Shown here: positions 1 through 8,687 of the stretch, one piece after another
Position numbering within the stretch: position 1 is the first letter of the stretch
Layout: each line of letters opens with the position of its first letter
Notes under the pieces: generated by a model
Databases searched by the model: none
What the model was told of the DNA's origin: nothing
Seen by the model: only the letters and a program-made list of their open reading frames with translations
Assembly: GCA_016861025.1 (NCBI GenBank)
Contig: BOKO01000004.1
Coordinates: forward strand, 248,001-312,000
Direction: 5' to 3'
Source of the DNA: Chloroflexota bacterium
GTDB lineage: Bacteria > Chloroflexota > Anaerolineae > Caldilineales > Caldilineaceae
DNA: 64,000 nt
Position numbers and translations under genes: made by a program

Positions 1-98
1 AACCGGTACAGTTCCTCCCACAGACAGCGCTCCACCTCGGCGCTGAGTGGCTCCTCTTTCAGCAAACTCACCCACTCTGCATCGGTGTATGTGCACAT
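1..98 (-). CDS. partial CDS, possible sigma-70-like factor (N-terminus only)
   Basis: An ATG at 98 opens a minus-strand frame that stays open to the window edge, so only about 32 codons are visible. The fragment is acidic and amphipathic and contains DAEWVSLLKEE followed by a LWEELYR segment. That resembles the first helix of sigma-70 family factors common in Chloroflexota, but the conserved regions 2 and 4 lie outside the window and the assignment is weak. It is divergent from the protease gene. It could be any other helical protein. Confidence 0.35.
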   Translation of the reverse strand, partial: MCTYTDAEWVSLLKEEPLSAEVERCLWEELYR

Positions 99-353
99 GG
101 TCTCTGCCTGGTTGTCGGGTCGTGCGGACAAATGTTGTCGCCATTGTGTCGGTGAACAATGTCTGCGGCTTACGCAGATGGGCATATTATAGCGGCTTTT
201 GCTGGAAAGCAAAATGCGGATTTTTTGTAATCGTAGAGGAATTGAGAGGGTCTTAATGAACAAGTCGAGGCTGGTGACGTTTGGATTGACCGACTTCTAC
301 CAGCCCCATCTAGCTATTTACGATTCATGCGTAGCACAAGAAGGGGAAACGCC
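99..353. other. intergenic region between divergent genes
   Basis: These 255 bases separate the partial minus-strand gene from the secreted protease gene. They are AT-richer than most of the window. A TTGACC hexamer lies at 286-291 on the plus strand, but no well-spaced -10 partner is convincing. No RNA gene or repeat is visible. Confidence 0.4.
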
Positions 354-2141
354 ATGGTAGTCTCAAATTCGCATCTTAAGTATGTGTTCTCGCTGACGAT
401 AGTTTTGTCGATCGCTGTGGCGGTGCTTTGGTATCAGCGTGTTTATGCGCAGCCACTCGCACCAGACTCTTTCGACCCTTCAATTATCGGGGGGAATGAA
501 GTGACCATCACTGAACAAGAAAGGCGTGGCCTTGTCCAAGTTGGCGGGGGGTGTTCTGGTGTACTGCTCTCTAATGATTCGGTGTTAACGGCCGGGCACT
601 GTATTTCCAATCATCACAATCCAACGTCTGTAGTTGTCACCGCAAACTGGGGCACATCAGCAAATCGAACGCGTGCTGCTCGATCTATTTATAAGTTTGC
701 TGATTTCAATGAGGTTCGCGGGGCAGATCTCGCTCTAGTATATCTTGAATCGCCATTTCAGGTGTTTGGAGCTATTTCTGGGTACAACGTTCAGCTTAAC
801 CTTGCAGAGCCGAACTCACTCTTGAACACCACAGTGGCGGCATTTGGGTTAGGCCTCAACCAATTACCCGATGTCGGCTTTGGCACATGGCGGACCGCAA
901 ACTTGACTATATCAGGTACTGATGGCCGCATTTTCCACTATCCGACTAACTCAAATGGTCAGATGATTGCCCCTGGTGATAGTGGAGGCCCCGACTTTAT
1001 AGGCTCAAAGCTGACAGGTATCCATAGTGGGGTGTATAGCGAGTGCGCTGACAACTCAACTCCTGCAGCCTGCAAAGCTACAATCACCAGGATACACGGT
1101 GGATTTTCAGTCTCAATCCCGGCAATGAAGTCTGCAATACAGGCTGTGCGAGTTACGAACTGGGATTCGAATCGTAATACCTACTGGCTAGATGTCTTCT
1201 CCGATGAGATCAACGCCACCAGATACGGCTGGAGCAATCAAAACGATGTCAACGAGGTTGAATGGGGATTGGCATTTCGAGCGGCAAATGAGATGTGTTT
1301 CAATCGAGGTTTCATTGGCGGTCACTTCTCTGGACATGTTGTCCTTGAACATGACTTACACGGACTCGTCTGCGGCGGACCGGGAGCAGTTTGGTATGAC
1401 GCCACGCAGGCAGAAATCCAAGCTACCGGATACGGTTTTTTGGATACAAATCTCACACATTGGGCGCATGCAAACCGTGCGGCTACTGCGCTCTGTGAAG
1501 GCTTCGAGCGAGGATTTGTCGGGGGGCATTTCAATGGGCATCAGTTCAATGGGCGTTATGGTTTGATTTGTTACAGTGACGGTGCTCAGTGGTTTGATGT
1601 AACAAGATCCGAGTATTCCGACCTTGGCTACGACATACTAGACGTGAATCTAACACATTGGGCCTATGCCATGCGAGCTGCTAACGACTTCTGTGTATCG
1701 AAGGGATTTGTTGGTGGTTACATGAACGGACACCAATTGGACGGTCGCTTTGAAACCGTTTGCCAGGGCAACTCGTCTAGCTCTGACTCCGGTCTCGCTG
1801 CAACGCTTGCCGTAGATTACACCACGGGGGCGCCGGGCAGCTACTTCCAAGTCACTGGTAGAGGGTTCACACCGAATTCCCAAGAGACGCTTCTTGCTAA
1901 CGGGGTCTCGCTTGGCAGTGTCCAAACAGACGTAGACGGCAGCTTTACCGTCGTGCTATCTACATACTTTGCAGATATCGGCTCATATTGGCTGTCTACA
2001 GAGACCCCAAGTGCACCACTAGAGATTCATCTCCATATGAGTTCTGAGGTGCGACCAAGAAGCAACCATTCTCAGATGGAACTCCTACTGAGCGCAGATA
2101 GAGCTATTCACAGACTATACATGCCCGTCGTCCAACGATGA
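354..2141 (+). CDS. secreted trypsin-like serine protease with three C-terminal cysteine-containing repeats
   Basis: The product has 595 residues from the ATG at 354, chosen because AAGAAGGGG sits just upstream; an in-frame ATG at 327 lacks such a site. A hydrophobic signal or anchor covers about residues 10-30. The protease domain starts at IIGG and shows the chymotrypsin-fold triad: His82 in TAGHC, Asp125 in GADLALV and Ser210 in GDSGGP. From about residue 275 to 475 there are three repeats of about 65-70 residues, each with a Tyr/Trp-rich start, an H-W-A-like helix, one Cys, a GFxGGHxxGH motif and a closing Cys. An Ig-like segment follows, and the chain ends in LYMPVVQR. It is probably an exported endopeptidase whose repeats bind surface glycans or protein. 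GC is lower than in the genes after 5773. The repeat function is not known to me. Confidence 0.85.
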   Translation: MVVSNSHLKYVFSLTIVLSIAVAVLWYQRVYAQPLAPDSFDPSIIGGNEVTITEQERRGLVQVGGGCSGVLLSNDSVLTAGHCISNHHNPTSVVVTANWGTSANRTRAARSIYKFADFNEVRGADLALVYLESPFQVFGAISGYNVQLNLAEPNSLLNTTVAAFGLGLNQLPDVGFGTWRTANLTISGTDGRIFHYPTNSNGQMIAPGDSGGPDFIGSKLTGIHSGVYSECADNSTPAACKATITRIHGGFSVSIPAMKSAIQAVRVTNWDSNRNTYWLDVFSDEINATRYGWSNQNDVNEVEWGLAFRAANEMCFNRGFIGGHFSGHVVLEHDLHGLVCGGPGAVWYDATQAEIQATGYGFLDTNLTHWAHANRAATALCEGFERGFVGGHFNGHQFNGRYGLICYSDGAQWFDVTRSEYSDLGYDILDVNLTHWAYAMRAANDFCVSKGFVGGYMNGHQLDGRFETVCQGNSSSSDSGLAATLAVDYTTGAPGSYFQVTGRGFTPNSQETLLANGVSLGSVQTDVDGSFTVVLSTYFADIGSYWLSTETPSAPLEIHLHMSSEVRPRSNHSQMELLLSADRAIHRLYMPVVQR

Positions 2142-2402
2142 TCGATAACTTTGCACTTTCACTAATGAACACTCTTTGAGCAGGCGTTCAGTGAATAGGA
2201 ACAAGCGGCTCTTGCTCAGAAAATCCCATCCTGAAACCAAGCATGGTCGGAGGGAAAGGAGGCGAAACATAAGTAACAGCCGCCGCAGACAGAATGCACA
2301 GCAGTCCATGCAGATCGACTTGTGACAGTAGATTCATTCGAATGTGCGGTTGGTGACCTCACCAACCGCACGTTCCACCACCTTCGGGAGCAAGGTGCAT
2401 CC
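2142..2402. other. intergenic region upstream of the hendecad-repeat protein
   Basis: A 261-base gap between two plus-strand exported-protein genes. It is moderately AT-rich. No clear terminator, repeat or small gene is visible. Confidence 0.4.
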
Positions 2403-5021
2403 ATGAACACAAAGAAATCTCTCATTGCAGCACTCCTTGCGGTGGCGCTTTGCGGCGCCTTTTTTGAGACGGCATCGGCAGGATGTGGACTAAATCCGCT
2501 TTGTCATGCAGCCAAGATATTCGTCGGCGATCCTTTGACCGCCGCACTTCCAGATATCGAAGCAAAGGTGAAAATCAGCCACAAGCTTGAAAATGTCGAC
2601 GAACTACGTGATCTGGTCAGGGCAACCTCACGGAATATCGAGAGCGTTGTCCAGGTAACAGGAGGCGAAACTAGGCACACAATTGAAAAAGCCAGTGACG
2701 AATTGACGGCCTATACAGCATTCCTGGATAGTCTCGCTGGCCGGCGAATTGCAGACCTGGACACACGTGTTCAGGCCAAACTACTCTGGATACAGCAGTA
2801 CACCGAGGAGCTAAATCGCCATGTACTTGAGATCATTCAGGTTACGAGTCAGGAAGTGCAGACGATCACCCGAATTGCAAGTGGTGAAATACAGTCCATC
2901 GTCCAAACGACAGGCGATGAAACACAACGTGTTGTAGAAATAAGCGGTCAGGTTGCCCAGGAGACGATCGGCGTCACCGGTCGGGAGCTTCAGTCCGTGA
3001 TAGGGGCAGGCGGGCGCGTCATGGAGAACACTGTCCGTTTGGCAGGCGAAGAATTGCGATTCAGCGTACTCACCGCGGGAGGGGAGATAAAGGAAATTGT
3101 CGCTACGATCTCTGCCGAGGCGCAGACCACAATCCAAACTGCGGTTGCAGAGATTGACGCAATCATTGAAAGTACACTGCTTGGGATCGAAGGGGTTGCC
3201 TCGACAGCGGAAAGCAGCTCGCTGCGTGTGCTTGAAGGCTCGTTGGTAATTGTTGAACGCGGCGCTGACCTCGGTTTGGCTGTCGGTGCAGGCGCAGGCG
3301 GAATGCTTTTTATGTTTATTGCAGCATACGGCTGGGGCAAGGCCGTAATCCAACATAAGATGCCTGAGTCAGGCGCAACCAGAGTTTTCGTAATTGTCCT
3401 AATGGTGCTCACCTTTCTTGCTGCACTGCTCCCGTTTGGTTTCTTATCCAGCGAGGTGCGCGCCTATGCACTGTTGCCTATGGATCGGACTACGGCCTAC
3501 GCTGGGATCGTTGGGGAATATGGCGAACGACTGCCTGCCAAACCACAGGTAGAGAGATTTCATCCTGATGTCATCCTGATCAATCCTGGGGATACGCCAA
3601 CAGCCGCCATACTCCAAGTGGTTGGCTTCAACCTTCTGAGTCAGGGGTATCCACGAGTAACATATGGCGAGCACGAATTGCCTGTGTTTGGAACAAATAA
3701 ATTGTTGACAGTTGACCTGACTACCGTCATTCAGAACCCTGAAGCAGCCAACACGATTGAATTCCAGTTCGGCAAGTCTGAGTTCGACAACCGGCGTGTT
3801 GAAGTGGTCATTAATCATCAAGCCACCGCAACGCCCCTGCCAACTGCTACGCTTGAGCCGACGGCTACACTGGCGGTGGCAAGATTCCTCGTTGAGCAGA
3901 ATGCCAATCTGCGCGCTGGGCCTGGCACAATGCATCGAGTGATTGGCACGGCTTCGGCTGGACAGGTATTTGACATCATCGCGGCAAGCCCAGAGCGGCA
4001 ATGGTGGTTAGTCTGTTGCATCAACGGTCAACATGCATGGGTGTTCGGTCAACTTGGACAAAGCAGCAATGCCAACGAAGCACCTACCGCACAAAACATC
4101 CCGACGCCACCTGCCGCACCAACTGCGGAGCCCACAGCAACAGCGATCGCCACGCCAACTGCGTGTGTTGAACCTGTGACTGCTTGCTTCGGCGCTTCAT
4201 CATCAGAAATTCGGATTGGAGAAGAGGTCGTACTTAGCTGGTGTCCTGTGCTCAATGCAGATGGAGTTGCCATAGTGGAGAATAATGCACCAGTTGGAGT
4301 CGACTTTGGCGGTGAATTGAAACGCTCTCCTCAAGAATCAACAACCTATGAGCTAATCGCGGGCTTTTGCAGTGGTCAAACCAAGTCTTTGGGTCAGATT
4401 CATGTTCACGTAGTCACGCCGGCGGGTTTGGCATCCCCTACCATCAGCACTTCAGCCCTTATGCCTGCACCCACAGAAATCCACTTTGCGCCTTTATCGC
4501 TGTTTGCCCGCTGGAATTCCGCTGAACTGCTTGCCGACGGGCATAACGGAGTCAACGTTACCGAGTTGTATTGGGCAGACGACCAAAACGAAGTCTTGGG
4601 TTATGTTGGAACAAGAATGGCGATACTAGAAGACGGAAGCATAGAGAATGTCCTGGCAATGTTCCCTAGACAGGCTCCCAAGGGAACAATCAAGGGGTGG
4701 TTTCAGAACGAGCGCATCCGCGTGCCTTCCACCGCCTTCTTTGAGGCGCAGATTGGCTTCATCTATGATGCAGACCGTACAGATGGGGTCACATTCTGGG
4801 TTTGGGAGCACCACACAGAGAATGGCAGAGAAGTCTGGAATCCTCTTGTGCGTGTAGCCAAGTCCTATGATGGTTACCTTCAGACTGTACGCGCCGACTT
4901 GTCCCATTTGGCAGGCCAAGAAATCTATATTGAGTTGCGCGTTGATGCAGGGGAATCCCCGACGCATGATTGGGCAATCTGGGTCGATCCAAGGGTCATA
5001 TTATTTGATCGTTCAAGTTGA
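2403..5021 (+). CDS. large exported envelope protein: 11-residue repeats, two membrane segments, SH3b-like and Ig-like domains
   Basis: The product has 872 residues from the ATG at 2403, which begins a clear signal peptide (basic start, Leu/Ala core, cleavage near TASA) and follows GGGAGCAAGGTG; an upstream in-frame ATG at 2322 gives an unlikely extension. An uninterrupted 11-residue periodicity of twelve units covers about residues 141-272 and two more units lie at 79-100, each with hydrophobics at fixed positions and usually ending in Gly-Glu or Ala-Glu. Two hydrophobic segments follow (about 290-313 and 328-346), then a beta-rich part, a PT-rich linker, an SH3b-like domain with NLRAGPGT and WV residues (about 493-553), a second PT-rich linker, an Ig-like domain (about 590-680) and a C-terminal beta-rich domain. 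The architecture suggests a membrane-anchored rod presenting wall- or ligand-binding domains. The specific role is unknown. Confidence 0.7.
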   Translation: MNTKKSLIAALLAVALCGAFFETASAGCGLNPLCHAAKIFVGDPLTAALPDIEAKVKISHKLENVDELRDLVRATSRNIESVVQVTGGETRHTIEKASDELTAYTAFLDSLAGRRIADLDTRVQAKLLWIQQYTEELNRHVLEIIQVTSQEVQTITRIASGEIQSIVQTTGDETQRVVEISGQVAQETIGVTGRELQSVIGAGGRVMENTVRLAGEELRFSVLTAGGEIKEIVATISAEAQTTIQTAVAEIDAIIESTLLGIEGVASTAESSSLRVLEGSLVIVERGADLGLAVGAGAGGMLFMFIAAYGWGKAVIQHKMPESGATRVFVIVLMVLTFLAALLPFGFLSSEVRAYALLPMDRTTAYAGIVGEYGERLPAKPQVERFHPDVILINPGDTPTAAILQVVGFNLLSQGYPRVTYGEHELPVFGTNKLLTVDLTTVIQNPEAANTIEFQFGKSEFDNRRVEVVINHQATATPLPTATLEPTATLAVARFLVEQNANLRAGPGTMHRVIGTASAGQVFDIIAASPERQWWLVCCINGQHAWVFGQLGQSSNANEAPTAQNIPTPPAAPTAEPTATAIATPTACVEPVTACFGASSSEIRIGEEVVLSWCPVLNADGVAIVENNAPVGVDFGGELKRSPQESTTYELIAGFCSGQTKSLGQIHVHVVTPAGLASPTISTSALMPAPTEIHFAPLSLFARWNSAELLADGHNGVNVTELYWADDQNEVLGYVGTRMAILEDGSIENVLAMFPRQAPKGTIKGWFQNERIRVPSTAFFEAQIGFIYDADRTDGVTFWVWEHHTENGREVWNPLVRVAKSYDGYLQTVRADLSHLAGQEIYIELRVDAGESPTHDWAIWVDPRVILFDRSS

Positions 5022-5194
5022 CCGCGCCAGCTATTCGCATATTCGGTATGCAATCGGTATGCAAGAGGAAAGTACAATCGCTTTTTCCTCATCGAATAGG
5101 CTATGCGGACTCACGTTGATGATGAAGTATAAGGCTGCAACACGAAATAGAGCAGAACAAGAAGTAAGAGTTGTAACACGATAAGGAGCATCCT
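5022..5194. other. intergenic region before small secreted protein gene
   Basis: A 173-base gap with no recognisable gene. AAGGAGCA close to 5190 is the ribosome binding site of the next gene. Confidence 0.4.
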
Positions 5195-5737
5195 ATGAAC
5201 AAGTCTATGTTTTCAATCGCTGGTTCTCTCACTCTGACTCTCGCCCTGGCATTGAGTTGCATGTTTCCGTTTCAGGCCGTGCGTGCACAATCCGGCTCCA
5301 CATATGTTTGCGTCGAAATTGAGTCCGTGATAGCGCTGCATCCATTCGACGGTAAATCGGCGGCGGACTTCTATGCAAAACTTGATATCGGTACTTACTC
5401 ACTAGAGCGAACCGAGATCATTCCGAATCGGGATCATATTTCACCTGGATGGCGTAAGTGCGGTTATTTAGCAGTCGGCCAACCGATTAGAGTGTATGTG
5501 TATGATTCCGATGGCCGAAGTAGTCGGGACGACCAGGCGGACCTCTCCAGCTCAAAGCACTATCGGGCGCTCTTCCTGTATTTGCAACCTTTTGGCAGCA
5601 CCTGTCAGGTAAGACAAGACGTAGACGGAGGAACAAATTGGTGGGGTTCAGTTTCAGACAGATGCGATGTAAGACAATGGTCAGCAGGAACTGAGCGCCC
5701 TGCGGCATCTGTGCTCTGGCATGTTTGGATACCGTAG
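5195..5737 (+). CDS. small secreted protein of unknown function
   Basis: The 180-residue product starts at an ATG preceded by AAGGAGCATCCT. Residues 1-32 form a typical signal peptide (lysine start, Leu/Thr-rich core, VRAQS cleavage region). The mature part has about 148 residues, four or five cysteines suited to disulfides, and an acidic stretch with YVYDSDGRSSRDDQ that resembles a calcium-binding loop or C2-type edge. The visible composition is beta-rich. I do not recognise the family. It follows two other exported proteins on the same strand in the same low-GC stretch and may be functionally associated with them. Confidence 0.65.
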   Translation: MNKSMFSIAGSLTLTLALALSCMFPFQAVRAQSGSTYVCVEIESVIALHPFDGKSAADFYAKLDIGTYSLERTEIIPNRDHISPGWRKCGYLAVGQPIRVYVYDSDGRSSRDDQADLSSSKHYRALFLYLQPFGSTCQVRQDVDGGTNWWGSVSDRCDVRQWSAGTERPAASVLWHVWIP

Positions 5738-5772
5738 TCAGGCTACTCAAAAAGTACAGAGGTGTAGGCATG

Positions 5773-6753
5773 TCACACCGAAAGCAATGCTCTCTGTCTG
5801 GCGGCCCGATACGCCGCCTCGATCACGCGCATGACGGCAATCCCGTCGGCGCCGCTGACTTTGGGGCGCTGCTGGTGGCGCACGCAGCTCAGGAAATGCG
5901 CCGCCTGCAGCACGAAGCGATCCGGCGCCTGCGCAGGCAGCGTCGTCCATTCCGCGTCGCCGGCCAGCCGGTAACGGGCGCCGCCGCTCGCCGCATAATC
6001 GATGATCGCCTCGCCCTCCGTGCCCCAAACGCGAAACTCGGCTTCGGAGACCGGCGTGACCCAGCTACAGTTGAGCGAGCCGATCACGCCGCTGGCGCTG
6101 ACGACCTGTAGCGAGGCGCTGTCCTCGACCTGCACGGGCAGCGTGGTCGAGACCGCCGCATCGACATGCACCACTTCGCCCGCCAGTGCGCGAAAGATGT
6201 CGATGCTGTGCACCAGCGTGTCGATCAAAATGCCGCCGCCCGCCATGTCCGGATCGGTGAACCACGACGTGGCCGCACGGTCGAAGCGAAAGCCAAAGCG
6301 GTTGTAAATCTGCACGACTCTGCCGAGCTTGCCCTGCCCGATCAACTCCTGCACCTGGCGCACCGGCTCGTGGAAGCGATGGCAGAAGGCAAACTGCAGA
6401 ATGGCGCCCGCCTCTTCGAACGCAGCGACGATGGCCTCGGTCTCGGCGACGGTGCGCGCCGGCGGCTTCTCACACAGACACGCGATCTTGCGCTGCGCCA
6501 CGTCGAGCGCAATCGGCAGATGCAGCTTGGGCGGCGTGCAGATGCTGACTGCGTCAGGTTGCACTGCGTTGAGCATCACCTGGTAATCGGCAAAGGCGGT
6601 GGTGTTGTACTCGGTCGCCCTTGCCTGCGCCGCCGCCAGATCGACATCGGCGACGCCGACGATCTCACACAGGTCGGGCCAGGCGGCGTAGGCGCGCAGA
6701 TGCGTCCCGCCGATGCCGCCCGCGCCGATCACCGCTACGCGTAACTTAGTCAT
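5773..6753 (-). CDS. Gfo/Idh/MocA family NAD(P)-dependent oxidoreductase
   Basis: The 326-residue protein starts at ATG 6753 behind AAGGAAACTC. The N-terminal Rossmann fold shows VIGAGGIGGTH for dinucleotide binding, followed by a VADVD acidic end of strand 2. The family signature EKP is present as CLCEKPPA near residue 95. The C-terminal half is the alpha/beta substrate domain of sugar and inositol dehydrogenases. It is the last gene of the minus-strand amino-sugar operon, 13 bases after the permease, so the likely substrate is the imported sugar or a derivative. Whether it acts as a dehydrogenase or as an unusual NAD-dependent glycosidase cannot be decided from sequence alone. Confidence 0.85.
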   Translation of the reverse strand: MTKLRVAVIGAGGIGGTHLRAYAAWPDLCEIVGVADVDLAAAQARATEYNTTAFADYQVMLNAVQPDAVSICTPPKLHLPIALDVAQRKIACLCEKPPARTVAETEAIVAAFEEAGAILQFAFCHRFHEPVRQVQELIGQGKLGRVVQIYNRFGFRFDRAATSWFTDPDMAGGGILIDTLVHSIDIFRALAGEVVHVDAAVSTTLPVQVEDSASLQVVSASGVIGSLNCSWVTPVSEAEFRVWGTEGEAIIDYAASGGARYRLAGDAEWTTLPAQAPDRFVLQAAHFLSCVRHQQRPKVSGADGIAVMRVIEAAYRAARQRALLSV

Positions 6754-6766
6754 AAATTGAGTTTCC

Positions 6767-7663
6767 TTAGCCTTTGATCCCCGTCAACGCAATGCCTTCG
6801 ATAAAGGTGCGCTGCGTGAGGAAAAACAGAATCATCGTTGGAATCATGGTCAACGTCGCCGCCGCCATCATCAACTGCCACTGCGCGCCGTACATGTTTT
6901 GGAACATCTTGAGACCCAGCGAGATCGTCCACTGATTCTGTTCGGTAAGATAGATCAGCGGCCCCAGAAAGTCGCGATAGGTCGCCACAAAGGTGAAGAG
7001 CGCCACCGTCGCCAGCGCCGGTTTGAGCAGCGGCAGCATGATGCGCCAAAAGATGCCCAGTTCGTTGGCGCCGTCGATGCGCGCAGCGTCGGTCAGCTCG
7101 TTGGGGATGGTCATGAAGAACTGGCGCAGTAAAAACACGTAGAGCGCGTTGCCGAAGAACGCCGGCACCACCAGCGGCCACATCGTGCCAACCCAACCCA
7201 TCTGGCGGAAGACGATGTAGAGCGGGATCATCGTCACCTGCGCCGGCAGCATGATTGTGCTCAGATACACGATGAAAACGGCGTTGCGACCGGGCCAGCG
7301 CACGCGCGCAAAGCCGTAAGCGATCAGCGAGCAAGAGATCACCGTGCCGATGATCGTCAGCGCGCAGATCACCAGCGTGTTGAACATGTACTGCCAGAAG
7401 GGGATGTACTGTGTAGATGCCGGATAGTTCTGCCACTGCGGATCGAGCGGAAAGAGCGTCGGCGGCACCTTGAATATCTCGACATCGGTCTTGAGCGACG
7501 TCGTGACCATCCAGTACAGCGGAAAGACGAACGCCAACGCCACGAAGGAGGCGATCAGATACGCCAGCGCCTTCATCAAACGATCCTGGTTGCGCCGGCT
7601 GCTCAGCCCGCGCGGCTGCATGGCGTTGGCGGTTGTCCGTGACAATGATTCACTCGCACTCAT
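6767..7663 (-). CDS. carbohydrate ABC transporter permease, MalG/UgpE type
   Basis: The 298-residue protein is placed at ATG 7663, which follows GAGGAATAAGGTC and lies four bases after the stop of the partner permease. A longer reading from 7726 would overlap that gene without a site. Six membrane segments are visible. The cytoplasmic EAA loop reads DAARIDGANELGIFWRIMLPLLKP and marks a CUT1-type sugar permease that docks the ATPase. It forms the channel with the upstream permease and takes sugar from the binding protein encoded at 8688-10040. No ATPase gene is in the operon, so a shared MsmK-type ATPase elsewhere is likely. Confidence 0.9.
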   Translation of the reverse strand: MSASESLSRTTANAMQPRGLSSRRNQDRLMKALAYLIASFVALAFVFPLYWMVTTSLKTDVEIFKVPPTLFPLDPQWQNYPASTQYIPFWQYMFNTLVICALTIIGTVISCSLIAYGFARVRWPGRNAVFIVYLSTIMLPAQVTMIPLYIVFRQMGWVGTMWPLVVPAFFGNALYVFLLRQFFMTIPNELTDAARIDGANELGIFWRIMLPLLKPALATVALFTFVATYRDFLGPLIYLTEQNQWTISLGLKMFQNMYGAQWQLMMAAATLTMIPTMILFFLTQRTFIEGIALTGIKG

Positions 7664-7667
7664 GACC

Positions 7668-8600
7668 TTATTCCTCGGAACGGTAGTAGACCCAGCCGGA
7701 GAAGCGGAAGAGCAGCCCGGTCGCAATCAACACAATCGCAAACAACACCCACGCCTGCGCGCTGGCGTAACCCATTTTGAACAACTGGAAGGCAGACTGG
7801 TAGAGATACATCGCATAGAAAAGCATCGAGTTAAGCGGGCCACCGGCAGAACCATCGCGCGTCGCCGTCAACACCCACGCCTCGGTGAAATATTGAAAGT
7901 AGCCGATGACGTTGATGATCAGCGTGTAAAAGATCACCGGGCTAATCATCGGCAGCGTGACGTGCCAGGTCTTGCGCAGGGCGTTGGCGCCGTCGAGTTC
8001 AGCCGCTTCCAGCAGCGAGACCGGCACGTCGCGCAGTCCAGCCAGATAGATCAAAATCGTGTTGCCGCCAAACCACATGCCCATGAAGATCAGCGAAGGC
8101 TTGGTGAAGCGCGGATCGGTTAGCCAGCCGATCGGTTGGATGCCAAACCAGCCGATGATTTCATTGAGAATGCCGTATTGTCCGTTGAAGAGCCACAGCC
8201 ACACAATCGTCGACGCCACCACTGGCGTGATCGACGGCAGGTAGAAGATCGTGCGATAGATCGACAGCCCGCGAATCTGCGTCGCCAACAGCAGCGCCAT
8301 GAAGAAGTTGAAGACCAGGTGGATCGGCAGACCGATGAAAACCATGTAGAAGGTGTTGACCAGCGCAATGCGATAGACGCGGTCGTTGATCAGGTCTTGA
8401 TAGTTCTCCAGCCCAATGAAGTAGGGCGGCTGAAAGATGTTGTAGTCGGTGAAGCTGTAGTAGAGCGATTGCACGATCGGCCACGCCGCAAAGGCGATGA
8501 AGCCGATGATCGCCGGTGAAATGAAAGCCAGACCGGTCAGCAGCGACCGCGTCTTGCTGGCGCTCCAGCGTCCTGATGATGGTTTGGTTGCAACTGCCAT
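7668..8600 (-). CDS. carbohydrate ABC transporter permease, MalF/UgpA type
   Basis: The product has 310 residues with about six membrane helices, and its start at ATG 8600 follows a GGGAG site. The EAA loop reads EAAELDGANALRKTWHVTLPMISP, typical for the first permease of CUT1 sugar importers. The next permease starts four bases after its stop. An 87-base gap with a strong hairpin separates it from the binding-protein gene upstream, a common arrangement that keeps binding protein in excess over permease. Confidence 0.9.
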   Translation of the reverse strand: MAVATKPSSGRWSASKTRSLLTGLAFISPAIIGFIAFAAWPIVQSLYYSFTDYNIFQPPYFIGLENYQDLINDRVYRIALVNTFYMVFIGLPIHLVFNFFMALLLATQIRGLSIYRTIFYLPSITPVVASTIVWLWLFNGQYGILNEIIGWFGIQPIGWLTDPRFTKPSLIFMGMWFGGNTILIYLAGLRDVPVSLLEAAELDGANALRKTWHVTLPMISPVIFYTLIINVIGYFQYFTEAWVLTATRDGSAGGPLNSMLFYAMYLYQSAFQLFKMGYASAQAWVLFAIVLIATGLLFRFSGWVYYRSEE

Positions 8601-8637
8601 GCTGTTGGGTCTCCCGAAGAACGCTGTTCATTCAGCG

Positions 8638-8668
8638 CCTTCCGGGAAGCGCGAAGCTTCCCGGAAGG
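8638..8668 (-). promoter_or_regulatory. perfect 13-bp stem-loop between binding-protein and permease genes
   Basis: Positions 8638-8650 and 8656-8668 are perfect inverted repeats separated by a 5-base loop. No T tract follows on the minus strand, so this is not a simple terminator. In sugar transporter operons such hairpins commonly protect the 3' end of the binding-protein message or partly attenuate the permease genes. That role is inferred from position and structure. Confidence 0.65.
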
Positions 8669-8687
8669 TGATTTGTCTGGCGGCGCA

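Noticed and set aside
6002..6744. Long plus-strand frames opposite the Gfo/Idh gene
   Set aside because: They are antisense shadows of GC-rich coding DNA without initiation sites or recognisable domains.
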